A model generated the notes under the pieces. It made no database searches. It worked only from the letters and a program-made list of their open reading frames with translations, and was not told where the DNA came from. 64,000 nucleotides of DNA from contig JABRWF010000001.1 of assembly GCA_018343915.1 (NCBI GenBank), positions 806,001-870,000 of the forward strand, read 5' to 3'. The DNA comes from Agroathelia rolfsii (Eukaryota; Basidiomycota; Agaricomycetes; Amylocorticiales; Amylocorticiaceae). The position numbers were made by a program, and so were the translations under genes. Of this stretch, positions 42,935 to 54,672 are shown piece after piece; position 1 is the stretch's first letter, and the number at the start of each line of letters is the position of its first letter.

Positions 42935-43764
42935 TATCAAGGGTACACTCCTTGACTGTGCAAAGTGTATACTCCTAACACTAAAATCTAAGTACTGCAC
43001 AAATAAGGTTTTCCCACAGATATATCCCCTAATTTATTGAAGGGCGACACTGGGTACTCTTCCATACTTATGTCTGAGGCTCCAACTCTTATTCCAACAA
43101 ACTTTGTAACTTACTTGAGGGGATTTCCACCACCTCCGGTATGAGTGTAGGCTATAGCTGAGATAGGCTAGGCCTTGCAGAATGAACCCTGAAGGCAAAG
43201 TTTCATTGAGTAATACTATAAGAGAAATACAAACATATAATACTTGCCTGAAGGCAAAGAGGTCAAAGCTAGCCTTTCAGGATAAGTTACATAGACTACT
43301 TATACTACTTGCGGAAGCTCCACACTAGTTCTGATGTGGAGGCAAAGAATAGAGGAAGTAGATTATACAGGGGAAGACCTTTTCCCTAACTCCAACAGGC
43401 AGCTGTGCGGAGATACAACACTTCCGGAGGTTCCGTGCTCAGGAGCGGAGTTCTGCAGGAGCTTGGGAGCAGAAGCTCGGAGGTGTGTAATGGAACCAGT
43501 ATCCATTAGGAATTGGTCAGTGGTCAGAGGTTTGTACTCCGGAGTTGTACGGAATGGTGAACAGGAAACACACAACTCACAATTACTCCTGTAGCATGCA
43601 GCTTAGTCACATGAGGGCCAATCACCTGACCATTCACTGCCTACAGTCCACGCCCTAAGGGTAATAAAAGAAAAAGATAAAAGGAGATGAGAATTCGTAA
43701 AAATAGTTCCAATAAAAATTAAATAATTTGCAAAAATTCTGTCCATATTTTCCAACTCATGACA
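42935..43764 (-). repeat. Solo LTR-K
   Basis: 830 bases, TATCAAGGG at left and CTCATGACA at right, perfect target duplication CTCTC (42,930-42,934 and 43,765-43,769). Related to J. Candidate intron 43,247-43,189 (minus) with donor GCAAGT. Confidence 0.92.
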
Positions 43765-45734
43765 CTCTCCACACCCAACGTCACATAGTCAAGGAGTGTA
43801 CCCTTGACAGACGTGAGGTCTTCCCATATACTCGCTTTGCATCAAATAGTTACTTAGTTATTTCTTACTCGATGTAGGTGGCTTAGCCCTCTGTAGTCAA
43901 CTAATCTCTACAAGGTCTTTTTACTGCCTTGGCCTAATTGAATAGAACTTTGGTTTATGCACAATGCCTCTTGTGTATTGAGGGCTTATCAACTTAATGC
44001 CTTCTTATATCAAGGCCTACGTATACTTCTACTAAGTTGCCCTTAAGGCCTTACACTTAATAGAATGTGGTGAGAGAGAAAAGGAGGGGTGAGGTAGGCT
44101 AGGACATATAAGCCTGAAGGTGAGATAATATATTAGTAATGTGGTAAGTACAAGAGAGGGGGTGCCCTTACCTGAAGGCAAGAAGGTCGAAGCTAAAGTT
44201 CAGGTAAGGGTTACATGCTTGTATTTATACATAATTGAAAGGGCCCATACACGGCCTTGTTGGTCTGTGTGCAGCTGGGGTTCGTAAGCAGGAACATGTA
44301 AAATGCAGGGGCAGTGCTTTATGACTAAGTCCAATGAGCAACCAATCGGAATGATGAGTCTAGTACTCCTTAGTAATCACATAGTGATCGGAACGTCCCT
44401 AGTTCCTGAGTCTAGATCTTTTGATGAAAAGGAATGATCTAGACTCCGCCTTCCTAATATACTCTTGTCACAAGCACTCTTGTTATGTGGGGCTAACACA
44501 GCCAGTTACATACACATCAAGATGTTGCCTGCAAGGTATTTTGTCCATATCTCAATGAATAAAAATCGTAAAAATATAATAAAAATATGTACATATCCAT
44601 AAGAAAAAGGCGAAAAATGTCCAACTCATAACACTTTGGTGAATTCCATCGTACTCTGCACCTACTCTAGCAGGTATACCAAACCTTAACCTGGCAATTG
44701 CCAGTTCATTGGCAACTCTAGTCACAGTGGTTCCCTGTCCCTCCATAATGCTCTTATAGCTTCTGGAGGCCTATTATCCACTGGCAGCATTTGCTGCCCA
44801 ATCTCTGTATTCCCATGAGTAGTGTCTGGCTAGGAGGCATGATGCCAATTTGTTGGACATGTTCTTGATAGTAGTAGTGATACTGAGAGAGCTCCTCAGG
44901 AGCTAGTAAAAGCCTAGAGCTACAGAAACTTGTGGCTCGCTGCCTAGTCAGACAGCCATCCATCTATTGAGTAACTAGGTGAAATACAATTTTATGTGCT
45001 GCTACACAGATTCATTTGTATGAGAAAAGTGAACAAGCCAGCCAGCCAAGAGTAAAGCAAAAAGCTAGAAAAATGCCATTGAAGGCATCTGCTTATTGTT
45101 GTACATAGATATAGTACGTAGACAAATGAATGAATTACATACTACAATGCATAGCTACTCTAAAGACCTTGTCATGCTGTGCGTGACTGTGACTCCATCA
45201 CTCCTATCCTCCATAGCAATGAATTGCCTATTCTAACATGCCTATCTCCTCTCCTCCCCTCTACCAAAATCCCTTAGGCTTTATGCCAGAGGGTTACTAT
45301 ATGCTCTATGCTACAGTAGTTAAAGAGGCAGCTCTGTGCTCCTCTTTTGTTAGCATGTATAAGACAGGTCTAGGCCTTTAGCTGACTATTTACACTACTG
45401 TAAACAAACATCATGCTCAGTGTACTCAAGCAAGTAAAGGCATTACCCTACACTTATTGTGGTTAAGATACATCACATGCCTAGTGGCATATATAAGACA
45501 ACTTGTGTTTTGAGTATAGGCCTCACTTGAAAGTCTTGTAGACTTAGAGTAAAGCTTGGTGATACAAAGGCTCGAGTTTGCATGATAGCTGCAATAGTGC
45601 AAGGAAGTGTACACCTATGCATCCCTAGTCTTAGGAGTTATAAAAAAGCCAATACCTGGCTACCCCATACCTTTGAGGGGTTGATGTAGACTTAGGTTGA
45701 GTTTTGGTGACAAGAGGCTGGTGTGCCCTTGATA

Positions 45735-45912
45735 CTGTACATTAGAAGCATTTCCAATGTATCCACTAATATTTCTCCAGAGCCATGTGTATAGTACCTT
45801 CCTATGCTTCCTTCCTATCACCAATGCACTTCTGTTCATCAGAGCATTCCACATGTCAACTGGACTTCTCAAAGACACTCCCTGAGTCGCTATATGCCCT
45901 CACCAGCAGACC
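45735..45912 (+). repeat. D LTR fragment
   Basis: Matches an internal part of D (GAAGCATTTCCAATG…CACCAGCAGA). Cut by LTR-H on the left and LTR-J on the right. Confidence 0.75.
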
Positions 45913-46755
45913 TGTCATAAGAAGGGAATTTTCGCCAATTTTTCAGTTATTTTCTTGTATTATTTGGACTACTATTTAGTTAGTTATTGCATTTGCTTTT
46001 TTATTTTTCTTATCAAATTACCCCTTTAGGGCATGGACTGTGGGTAGTGTAGTAGTTATATGATTGGCCCTCATGTGTTTCCAAGCCATATGTTACAGGA
46101 GTAATCTCAGGGCTATACACATTTCCTTTTCATCATTGTGTACAGCCTAGGAATATAGCCTTCCTTTCCCTGATTAATTCCTAATGGTTACTAGTACTAA
46201 TCTGGAAACAGATCTCCACACAGATGCCTAGTGGAGTTAGGCTCAAAGATCTCCCTCTGCATTGCCACAATTATACTTTTATCCCCCTCTGTATACAGAC
46301 CATCAAAGCTATACACAAACTCTTCAATAATAGTATAAATAGTGCATGTAACTTGTCCTAAAGAGCTCAGCTTCAACCTCTTTGCCTTCAGGCAAGTAAA
46401 CAAAGGTTTGTATCCAACAAAGTAGATTACTAATAATATCTTTGCCTTTAGGGTAATACTCTTAGGCCTAGGCCCTTTATCCTAGCCCTACCCCTCATTT
46501 CTCTCTCTCTCTCTATACTTGAAGGTGGTGAAAATCTCCTTAAGCATGTATACATAAACATAAAAGCATTGATTACAAGTGAGATAAGAAAGTACCCGGT
46601 TATCCCCTCAATAGAATAAGGGTAGTGATATCTATGGAAAAACTTATTTGTAGGTACTTCCATATCTAGCATTAAGAAGGAGATTCATTGTGTTTGGGAT
46701 ATCATCATAGACATTTGTCCACAAATATTCTAAGTCAAGGAGTCTACCCTTGACA
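45913..46755 (+). repeat. LTR-J with attached leader (5' LTR remnant)
   Basis: 843 bases, TGTCATAAG to CCCTTGACA. It is followed by TT and AGGTCAAAGTTA (46,758-46,769), a decayed match to the AGGTCGAAGCTA expected for self-priming on its own TTAGCTTCAACCT-like site near 46,370. About 107 bases of leader remain (to 46,862), so this was the 5' LTR of a J-family gypsy now cut off. Confidence 0.8.
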
Positions 46756-46862
46756 TTAGGTCAAAGTTACTAGATCTCCCTCAGATTTCTATGATCTAAG
46801 AAGAAGGGAGTAGCAATTGCTTACAAAGAGCACAGATTCTTTATTTTTCTTTATATACAAAT

Positions 46863-46908
46863 TATCATGACCTACCAATGCACCTGGCTGCCAAACATCC
46901 CGATCATG
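46863..46908 (+). repeat. D LTR end fragment
   Basis: First 46 bases of D on the plus strand (TATCATGACCTACC…), interrupted by element F at 46,909. Confidence 0.7.
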
Positions 46909-47595
46909 TGTGAGAAAAGCAAGCCAGCTAGTAATACACTAAGTGACAAAACTGTCTCAATGTTTGCATTTTTTACAACTTTTGATCTATATCTCCAGAA
47001 ATAAAATACTTGAAATTATACTAAAAATACTCCTATCAAGTATACCATATCTGCTTTAAATCAAGCCCTGGGTCATGTGATTTGGTCAATAAACCATAGA
47101 GTTATGTATTATTCTTTCAAGGGGTATCATTGAGACAGTTTTGTTGCTAATATTTTCAAAATACAAATTTTATTAAATTTAGTATCTAGTATATCCTCCT
47201 TTTGCTTTTATCACCTCTGCCACCCTTCTAGGCATACTCTCAATCAACTTTTGATAAACAGATACTGGAATAGTATCCTACTCCTTTTCTATCCTCTCTC
47301 AAAGCCCAGTAAGTGATGATATAGGCTTATCATAGTCTGCCAGCTTTCTTTTGAGGTGATCCCATAGATGCTCAATAGGATTGAGATCTGGGGAGTTAGC
47401 AGGCCACTCCATAACTTCCAATTCATGGTTTTCAAACCATTTCATAGCTAGTTTGCTCTTATATTTAGGGTCATTATCCTGCTGAAATATAGTATTGTTA
47501 GTATTTTTACCCCATAACTCCATACTATCCTGGAGTTCATCCTCTAAAATAGACACATAGACTTCTGAGTCCATTTTCCCAATAATCCTGGTTGT

Positions 47596-48469
47596 TGTCA
47601 AGAGCTGCCTTTGCAGCTAGCTTGGGCGGTGCGGCAATGCCCCAGGAGTGCTAACTACTAAGCGGCTCACTGCCAGATGGCAGCCCTATGGGTTTGTGAA
47701 GTTGCCTCTTTGATATCTCAGAGCCTGCAGCGATACAGGTGGCGTGGCAAGCAGTCAGATGTATGGCAGGTTGAGTGGGAGGTCCGGCAAGATCAGGCAT
47801 AGAGTGAGAGATGTCAAGTCAGAGGGAAGAAACTAGACAAGATGCTCAAGGACGCTCAAGTCCACAGGTTGACTGCTGGCTATGCAGCAGGTGTAGAGCT
47901 TGTTTAGGGCTAAACACACTTAATTTTCCGACTACTGTATCTACTACATCAAGTACAGTACTATATACTAGAATACAGTAGTTACAGAAAGATAAATAAA
48001 GAGATGCAAGGAAAACAATAAAGACAATAAGGAATAGCATGCACTGCGTGCTCTGGTAGTCGTGCCATACTATGCACAAAGGCAGGGATGCATTCCTTCG
48101 GAACCATTGGCAGTCTAATCATTGATCAGAGCACAATCATGGTGGAGAACCAAGCGCGATCTTCCAAGATAGGAAGGATCTGCTGGTGCAGGCATATGGA
48201 GACTTGGGGATTGATGTCAAGAAGTTCCATCAATATATGGGACGCTCTGATGGGTAGAAGTACATTGGTGATGAGAAGGAAGCGCAAAGGATGGCCGTGC
48301 ATATAGCTCTGGGGAAATGTCAGCAGACACATTGGAAATACTTCTGATATATGGGGTACACGGTGACTCAGAAGGGAGGGCATCACCGGTGATTCTGTCA
48401 TAGGTGTTTGCGTAGTTGATGTGCATGATCAGGACGTTCGGTGGCTGGGTGCATTGGTGAGTTGTGACA
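47596..48469 (-). repeat. D 3' LTR
   Basis: 874 bases; pairs with 53,230-54,103. Confidence 0.92.
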
Positions 48470-50232
48470 GTATCCCCCTACTATGTCCTGAGCCCTTGAA
48501 GGACCAGTTGAGACTCTAGATATAGGGGAAACACCATAGGCGTGCGGTTTGACGAACCAGAGGAGAAGGTTGAAAAGTAAAAGTAAGAAGTAAGGGGAAA
48601 TTTCAAGTGAAAAAGAATAGAAGTAATAGCACAAGAAATTGGAAAGTAAAGGGAAAAACAGCACAAAGGCGCATAGAAAGTGAAAGACAAAAAATAGAGA
48701 CAAAGGTTAAAATTCAACAAGAAAACGCACAAGGTGTAGAGAAAGTAAAAGGGATAGTAAAACAAGATTTGAAATTTAAACAAGATGAATCATGCCAAGG
48801 CACATAAAAGAAGTAAGGAAAACAGTGCAGAGCACAATGAAGGTAAAAGGAGGAAAATGCAGATTAAAAGGAATATAGCAAGGATCACAAAAAGGTCGGG
48901 GTTCCTGGCAATGAATGGTGAAAAGCTGGAACTTGAAAAGGATTAATGCGATGAATAGTGAAGCGTAGAAGTACAAGTAAAATGAAAAACATTGGGTTGC
49001 TTGGTGAGAGTACATATTTGTAGAACGATTGTAAGGGGTTAACCCAAGGAAAGAAATGGTAACACATCAAAGATGTGGGAGGGAAAGCCAGTCCTGGCAA
49101 AGGATGCAAGAATGCAAAAAACAAGAAGAAGGCCAGCAAGGCAGAAGAAACAACAAAGATGATAAACAAGGGGAAACATGGCAGGGACACAGTGGGAAGG
49201 AAGAATATTGAAAAACAAACAAAATGAATAGGTTAGAATGTAACCTTTGAATGGGCAAAGCGCCTGGCGCTAAGGATAAATGTGATAGGCTTGCTCCTGG
49301 AATGGGCGACATGTAGGGAGGACCTCTCAGAGGCTGTGGCACGAAGAGACAGGCAGTACAAAGACCAGAAAGACAGGTGACAACTGTCATGAGTTGATCT
49401 TATGGCTTATCTTGTTCTCCTGATTTTTCTGTATTTTCTACCATTTTTCTTGAATTTCTACTTTTTGATTTGAGTGTATAGGCTTTATTTCTTTATTTTG
49501 GTTTATTGCTGCTTTGTTCATATGGTACTATACTTCATTTGGGCTTGCTTCCTGATCTTCTAATGTACATCATTGATTTGCTTCTCCCATCTTTGATGCT
49601 TCTTCTATCATTGATCTTTCCCACACTGTACTTCTGTTCTAACTCCTCTGATCCTTTCTCTTTCCTTTCTTCTATTTCCCTTGATGTAGAGTTAAGGACT
49701 ATTCTTAGAGTACTTGTAAACAGTATATAGAGGCCTGCCCTTGGGGCCTTTGCAATCCAGCTTGACCATCTTTTGCCCTCTGAGTCATTCTTACTCACAC
49801 CTGAAAGTTCTCATCCCCCACTCTCTCTCTTGTGTGTTTTACCCCCCCCTCCATCATCATCTTTGACTTGTTATACCTGGACCCCAAGGTTAAGGGGATA
49901 TGCTGTGACTCCATGCTCTAAGGGAGTATAATACTGAGTGAAAGCATGTGTCACCATGATGTGTGAACATGGACTCCTAGGATCAGGGAGTATAAAGAAT
50001 TGTGTCTAGTCCAAGATAGCATGTCCCATCTAGCAAAGGGACTTTAAAGAATACCAGTGATTATATGTTGCATGGAAGCCTTCATGAAACAGTGGGAGAC
50101 CTTGCCTCTAGGTTTTTAAACATGAGTTGCACCTCCCTACTGGGGGAGATTAAAGATATCAGTAGTACCCCCCCCCTTTGCCTAGCCTTCCTAGGCTAGA
50201 TGTGTTTGGTTGGTTTGAGTCATGAGTAACCC

Positions 50233-50330
50233 ATAACAACAATGCTGGGAAGCATTGAAGGATGGGCAACAATGCTAACAAGCATTGAAGGGATGGGTAA
50301 TGACACTGGAAAGTGCCGGAGACAGGCGAC
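50233..50330 (+). repeat. Degenerate 30-31-base tandem array in D, part 1
   Basis: Units of the form GGGCAACAATGCTAACAAGC plus ATTGAAGGGAT; about three copies. Confidence 0.6.
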
Positions 50331-50567
50331 ATGTGGAATTCCTATTGGGAGTTGCGGCGAATGTCAAATGATCTATCAATACTCATGAGGCCAGTATGAA
50401 GCACTCCCTCTGATTTGGTGACCAGCAAAGTGCATTGTGTAGGCTGGTCTACCCAGTGGTATGTGGCTTGCCAAAAGGCCCAAGAGTGGAGATAAGAATA
50501 AAAGAGAAATGTGCAAACCCAAAAGAAAGTCCGACATAAAGGACGGATGGTCTGAGGACCAGGAGAA

Positions 50568-50690
50568 TGGGTGATGATGGTGACAAGGCATCAAAGGATT
50601 GGGTGACAACACTAACAAGCGCTAAAGGAAATGGGTGACAACACTGGAGGTATTGAAGGGATGGGTAACGACGTTGGAAAACACCGAAGG
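50568..50690 (+). repeat. Degenerate 30-31-base tandem array in D, part 2
   Basis: About four copies of GGGTGACAACACT… related to part 1, some 240 bases away. Confidence 0.6.
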
Positions 50691-51507
50691 GCAGGTGCAA
50701 GGTGGGAAGAGAAGGTGAAGACAGAATAATAAACAGATGAGCAGGGATAGCAGCAGGAGCATATCCCCTTACTCGGTGGATGTCCCATTCATTCATGATA
50801 AATATCGGGCAAGATATATGACAGAGACAGGAAAAAAATTGTAAGCATCTTTGACGTGGTGCTACAATAACATTATTGCAATGGTAGGCTATGCTGTTAT
50901 GGAGCTACGAAACCAAAGTCCATTGTCAGGTAGCTTTGCAAAGGCCGGAGGGTGTTGCGTGCATGGGTGCCATGCATTGTTCAAAGATTTCAGTTGCAAT
51001 AATTTACTTCATGCTCTGAGCTCCAACGGGTGCCATGTGAGGCGAGTAATGTGTGCGTCATAGGCTTTGGTGAACCAAGGCGGGAGCTGGCTAGGCTTGG
51101 GGGGTACTGTCAATACCAAGGAGTGAAAAAATAAAGGTCAATCAGGAACTACAGCATTGAGCATTCGGAACCTGATGAAAAAGTCATTTCGGAGGTTACA
51201 GTGTGTGTGCGTAGCAATACAAGTATCCTACAGTGAATGTGCTAAGGACTCCAAATGAATAAGTAAAACAAGGAAAAGAAAAGAAATTGAAACACAGTAC
51301 TTAACTTGTAATCTAAGTTGTTGAAACTATAGAAGTTAAGTAAAACAGGGAAAGAGAAAACAGGAGGAATACAAGTACAGTAAGAGAAAGAAAAAATGTT
51401 CCATATATGTACCATGTAATATTTTTAAACAAAGAAAATGAGAGAAAACAGAAAAAAAAACTCCTGTGCATCTAAGTTGATGATGAACTATTGGGCATCA
51501 TGGTACA

Positions 51508-53130
51508 TTAGACGGTAGCCATGGCTTTTGCAGCATGGGTAAACAGCATTGTTGCATGGCTAGGACACTTACGCAACATGTGGTCGGCTAATCCACAAAA
51601 CAAGCAGAGCTTGTTGTCGATACGTCGCTAGTGCTCCTCGGGCATGATCTTGTTGCCCTTTTTGAAGTGGCCGTTCTGCTGTGACGAAGTTGCCAATGTT
51701 GATGGCATTGCCAATGCTCCCAACAATGAGCTCGTGGATGGCTGGGGCGCCAAATAGCCCGAGGACTTGCTCTTCCCTTGGTTTCTTGTTGTGTAGGAGG
51801 AAGAGAGAGTCAAGGCAGGGGCACATCCTTTCTCGGTGAGTTGTTCCCAATGGTGAGCATCAATGGCCAACATGTGAATGCGCAGATGAATGAGGCCTTC
51901 AGGTTTGCCTCCTGGGAGGGCCTAAAGGGCATCCTGAATTCGGTCTGGCAGGCCTTTGTAGAAGTAATATGCTAAGGTGGCATTACCCCAATGAGTTAGG
52001 TGTACGAGACGGTTGAACGCTGTGATGTACGGCTGTGTGCACTCATTATCCTTCATACGCAGTCTCTCGATTGTAGTTGCTGCATCATGATGGGGCCGAT
52101 AGGGACCGAAATTCAACTCCAACTCCTGGCAGAATGCCTGGTAGTTGTTGTGCCAGCAAGGGAGCAGGCCGAGTGGCAGATCAAGAATGAAGGGCTTGAA
52201 CCAGTCAAGCGCGTCACCAGAGAGGTACAACATCATGAAACTGACACGGTCGGAATCACTGCCAAACTCCAAAGGGTGCTTTCTCATGTAGATTTTACCC
52301 TGCATGAGGAAGGTGCGGAGGAGTGACGGGTCGGAGCCATTGAAATGGTCGGGGATGCACGTATGAGTAGACAGTGGCTACTGGTGCTGGGTGCCTTTTG
52401 CGATGGCAGTCGTGAGACCCTGAAGGAGGGGGGCCAGCACTATCTGGAGTACCTCAAATGGGTTGGCGTCTAGGGCATTGTTGCCGACGTCATTGTCGTT
52501 GTTATTGTTGTCATCCTTATCATCATCATCGTCATCGTCGCCAGGAGGATCACCACCACTGGTGTGAGCTGCAGTGTCGCCTGGGCCATGTTTGTTGGTA
52601 TTGTCATGGGCGGCCGGCTCTTCAGGGGCTGCGGCGAGATCCTGGTCCATCCACCAAGAAGGGGTTCGAGGGGGCAAGACCTGGGGGGTTCTCTTGGATA
52701 GCCTGGTGGGGTCGGATGCTGGCTTGGGATTCTTGCACTGCTTACCCTTGTTTGACTTTTGCGCCTTAGAGCGTGTCATGGCAGTCAATATTGACACCAT
52801 AGGGGATGCAACAGATGGGTGGCTGATAGGTAACCTGGGGCCAGGGGAGATGATGGTAGTGATAGCGAGTTTGTCCTCGTTGTCGGACATAATATGAGGG
52901 GGCTTGTGGTAGTGCTTGTAGTGGGTTGTGAGGCCACCGGGCATGCTCTCAATGGCAGTGCTCAAAGCGGAAGCTGCAGCATCGACAAGACCTTGGATGA
53001 ACCCACCAGTAATGCCACTAAAACCAACGAAGGTCTCAGGCTGGTGCTCAGGCTTGATAGTCACTTGGCTTGGTTGAGTGGACTGCAATGCAAAAGGCGT
53101 GGGGAATGGGGGGAAGATGTTTCTACTCAT
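51508..53130 (-). pseudogene. D element Gag, about 540 codons, three stops
   Basis: Gypsy-type Gag. From ATG at 53,130: a Pro-rich start, an Asp/Asn run (DDDDDDDKDDNNNN, about residues 205-220), the capsid-like part FNGSDPSLLRTFLMQGKIYM, LSGDALDWFKPFI, then AIDAHHWE and a CCHC knuckle CLFCGLADHMLRKC (about 51,600-51,560). Ends TAA at 51,508. Length 1,623 bases, a multiple of three, with no frameshift. Three TAG codons (52,378, 51,922 and about 51,628) interrupt it, at least the first consistent with Gln to stop by C-to-T. Confidence 0.85.
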
Positions 53131-53216
53131 TGAAGAAGTAAAGGCACTTGGCTAGGGAGAAGACAATAAAAGAATGAAAAAGAAACAGAAGGATTGAAGC
53201 ATACAATTAAATGAGA

Positions 53217-53227
53217 AGTCAGAAAAT
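53217..53227 (-). promoter_or_regulatory. Self-priming primer-binding site of D
   Basis: Minus strand ATTTTCTGACT, two bases from the 5' LTR end, is perfectly complementary to AGTCAGAAAAT in the sense strand of the LTR (plus-strand 53,557-53,567). That site is 34 bases below a TATATA box, the same geometry as in A and H. Confidence 0.7.
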
Positions 53228-53229
53228 AC

Positions 53230-54103
53230 TGTTAAGAGCTGCCTTTGCAGCTAGCTTGGGCGGTACAGCAATGCCCCGGGAGCACTAACTACTAAGCGGC
53301 TCACTGCTAGATGGCAGCCCTATGGGTTTGTGGAGTCGCCTCTTTGATATCTCGGAGCCTGTGGCGATACGGGTGGCACAGCGAGTAGTCAGACATATGG
53401 CAGGTTAAGCGGGAGGTCCGGCGAGATCAGGTATAGAGCAAGAGATGTCAAGCTAGAGGGAAGAAACTAGATGAGATGCTCAAGGACACTCAAGTCCATA
53501 GGTTGACCGCTGGCTATGCAGCGGGTGTAGAGCTTGTTTAGGGCTAAATACACTTAATTTTCTGACTACTGTATCTACTACATCAAGTACAGTACTATAT
53601 ACTAGAATACAGTAGTCGCAGAAAGATAAATAAAGAGATGCAAGGAAAACAATAAAGACAATAAGGAATAGCATGTGCCGCGTGCTCTAGTAGTTATGCC
53701 ACACTATGCACAAAGGTGGGGATGTGTTCCTTCGGAACCATCGGTGGTCTGATTGTCAATCAGAGCACGATTATGGTGGAGAACCAAGCGCAATCTTCCA
53801 AGATAGGAAGAATCCACTGGTGTGGGCACATGGAGACTCGGGGATTGATGTCAAGAAGTTCCGTCGACATGTGGGACGCTCTGATAGGCAGAAGCGCATT
53901 GGTGATGAGAAGGAAGCGCGAAGGATGGCTGTGCACATGGCTCCAGGGAAACATTAGCAGACATATTGGAAATGCTTCTGATGCACAGGGTACGCAATGA
54001 CTCAGAAGGGAGGGCATTGCCAGTGATTCCATCGTAGGTGTTTGCATAGTTAATGTGCACAATTGGGACGTTTGGCAGCTAGGTGCATTGGCGGGTCATG
54101 ACA
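53230..54103 (-). repeat. D 5' LTR
   Basis: 874 bases. TATATA lies between an 11-base inverted repeat, GACTACTGTAT / ATACAGTAGTC (about 53,563-53,616). Confidence 0.92.
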
Positions 54104-54672
54104 GTTGTATATCTAGCCCCATCCCATCCAAAACATCTCCACAACATAATGTTTCCACTACCAAACTTTTGTGTTCCCTAAACCAATCTATTACTAAGCC
54201 CTTCTCCCTTCTTTTTCCACACCTATTTCCTTCCATTAGACCTAATCCTATTGATCTTAGTCTTATCAGGCTAGATCACCCTCTTCCAGTCCTTCAGAGT
54301 CCAGTGCTGGTGCTCAAGAGCAAAGTTTAATCTAGCCCTTTTATAATGAGGCTTAAGATTAGAACTTTTTTTCTTGGTTACAGCCTTTAAACCCTGCTCC
54401 CTTAGTCTCCTACACATGGTTTGGGTAGACACAGACTCCCCAAGTGTGTTTTTAAGGGCTTTAGTCACATTCATAGCAGTATCAACCTGACCAGAGCTAA
54501 TAAGATGGATGGAATAGCATATAGCAGTAGAGGAAAGCTTAGAGGGATGGCCTCCTAAGCTTTTAGAAAGGTGGGGATAGTGTTTAGAACATATTCTGCT
54601 AACAGAAGAATGGGATACACTAGTAGCTTTAGCAATATCCCTAGCAGAATGATGTTTATTAAGCAAGTAGAT

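Larger units (their letters stand above)
41735..43809 (+). repeat. Solo LTR-J holding the TRIM and LTR-K
   Basis: TGTCATGAGAAGG to CCCTTGACA with perfect target duplication GACGT (41,730-41,734 and 43,810-43,814). The TRIM is at 41,964-42,348 and K at 42,935-43,764. TATAAATAG near 42,554; candidate intron 42,611-42,667 with donor GCAAGT and ACTAAT before the acceptor. Confidence 0.93.
41537..44633 (-). repeat. Solo LTR-A holding LTR-J
   Basis: LTR-A parts 41,537-41,734 and 43,815-44,633, net about 1,017 bases. Perfect target duplication CTTTG (41,532-41,536 and 44,634-44,638). Confidence 0.93.
38912..45238 (-). mobile_element. Element F, complete but with nested insertions
   Basis: LTRs 38,912-39,104 and 45,019-45,238 (the second longer and diverged), perfect target duplication TGCCT (38,907-38,911 and 45,239-45,243). 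Internal sequence in three pieces, about 1.2 kb in total, the same as the intact F. It holds Tc1-like E2 (39,880-41,504) and LTR-A (41,537-44,633). Sequence at 44,638-45,018, which could be mistaken for coding, aligns to F internal sequence. Confidence 0.9.
38673..45734 (+). repeat. LTR-H, 5'-truncated, holding an F nest
   Basis: Starts inside LTR-H (equivalent to about 62,119 in the copy at 61,904) immediately after gypsy A1 and continues to 38,911; resumes at 45,244 and ends CCCTTGATA at 45,734. F (38,912-45,238) is inserted with duplication TGCCT. The missing first part of this LTR is not on the left of A1, again pointing to a rearranged A1. Confidence 0.8.
48481..51507 (-). other. Non-coding body of the D element
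   Basis: No protein family recognised on either strand. 48,540-49,250 and 51,230-51,460 are strongly purine-rich on the plus strand. Two small degenerate tandem arrays lie inside. A GGGGGGTAC-TGTCAATACC sequence at about 51,101-51,119 resembles a polypurine tract plus LTR start in plus orientation, but no matching end was found. Confidence 0.55.
47596..54103 (-). mobile_element. Complete D element, gag-only LTR retrotransposon (6.5 kb)
   Basis: LTRs 47,596-48,469 and 53,230-54,103 (874 bases each) with perfect target duplication GTTGT (47,591-47,595 and 54,104-54,108). It reads leftward: 5' LTR, primer site, gag (53,130-51,508), then about 3 kb without recognisable protease, polymerase or integrase, polypurine tract TAGGGGGATAC (48,480-48,470), 3' LTR. 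It is a large non-autonomous element that keeps gag only. Confidence 0.88.

Noticed and set aside
44552..44746. Possible integrase-like protein (ANELAIARLRFGIPARVG) on the minus strand
   Set aside because: The DNA aligns to the internal non-coding part of F (around 7,650-7,710), and the frame starts inside LTR-A.
48398..49390. Several open frames rich in Phe, Leu and Ser on the minus strand
   Set aside because: They come from a pyrimidine-rich strand, with no motif and mutual overlap.
49387..51119. A further LTR element inside D (TGTCATGAGTTGATC at 49,387; GGGGGGTAC-TGTCAATACC at 51,101)
   Set aside because: Both look like LTR starts or a polypurine tract, but no second LTR, no matching end and no target duplication could be found.
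51569..51850. Open frame MGTTHRERMCPCLD… over the D zinc-knuckle region
   Set aside because: A neighbouring frame contains the CCHC knuckle and is continuous with upstream gag; this one is its shadow.
54055..54330. Open frame MHNWDVWQLGALAGHDS…
   Set aside because: It runs antisense across a D LTR end into the transposase of E3; no independent support.
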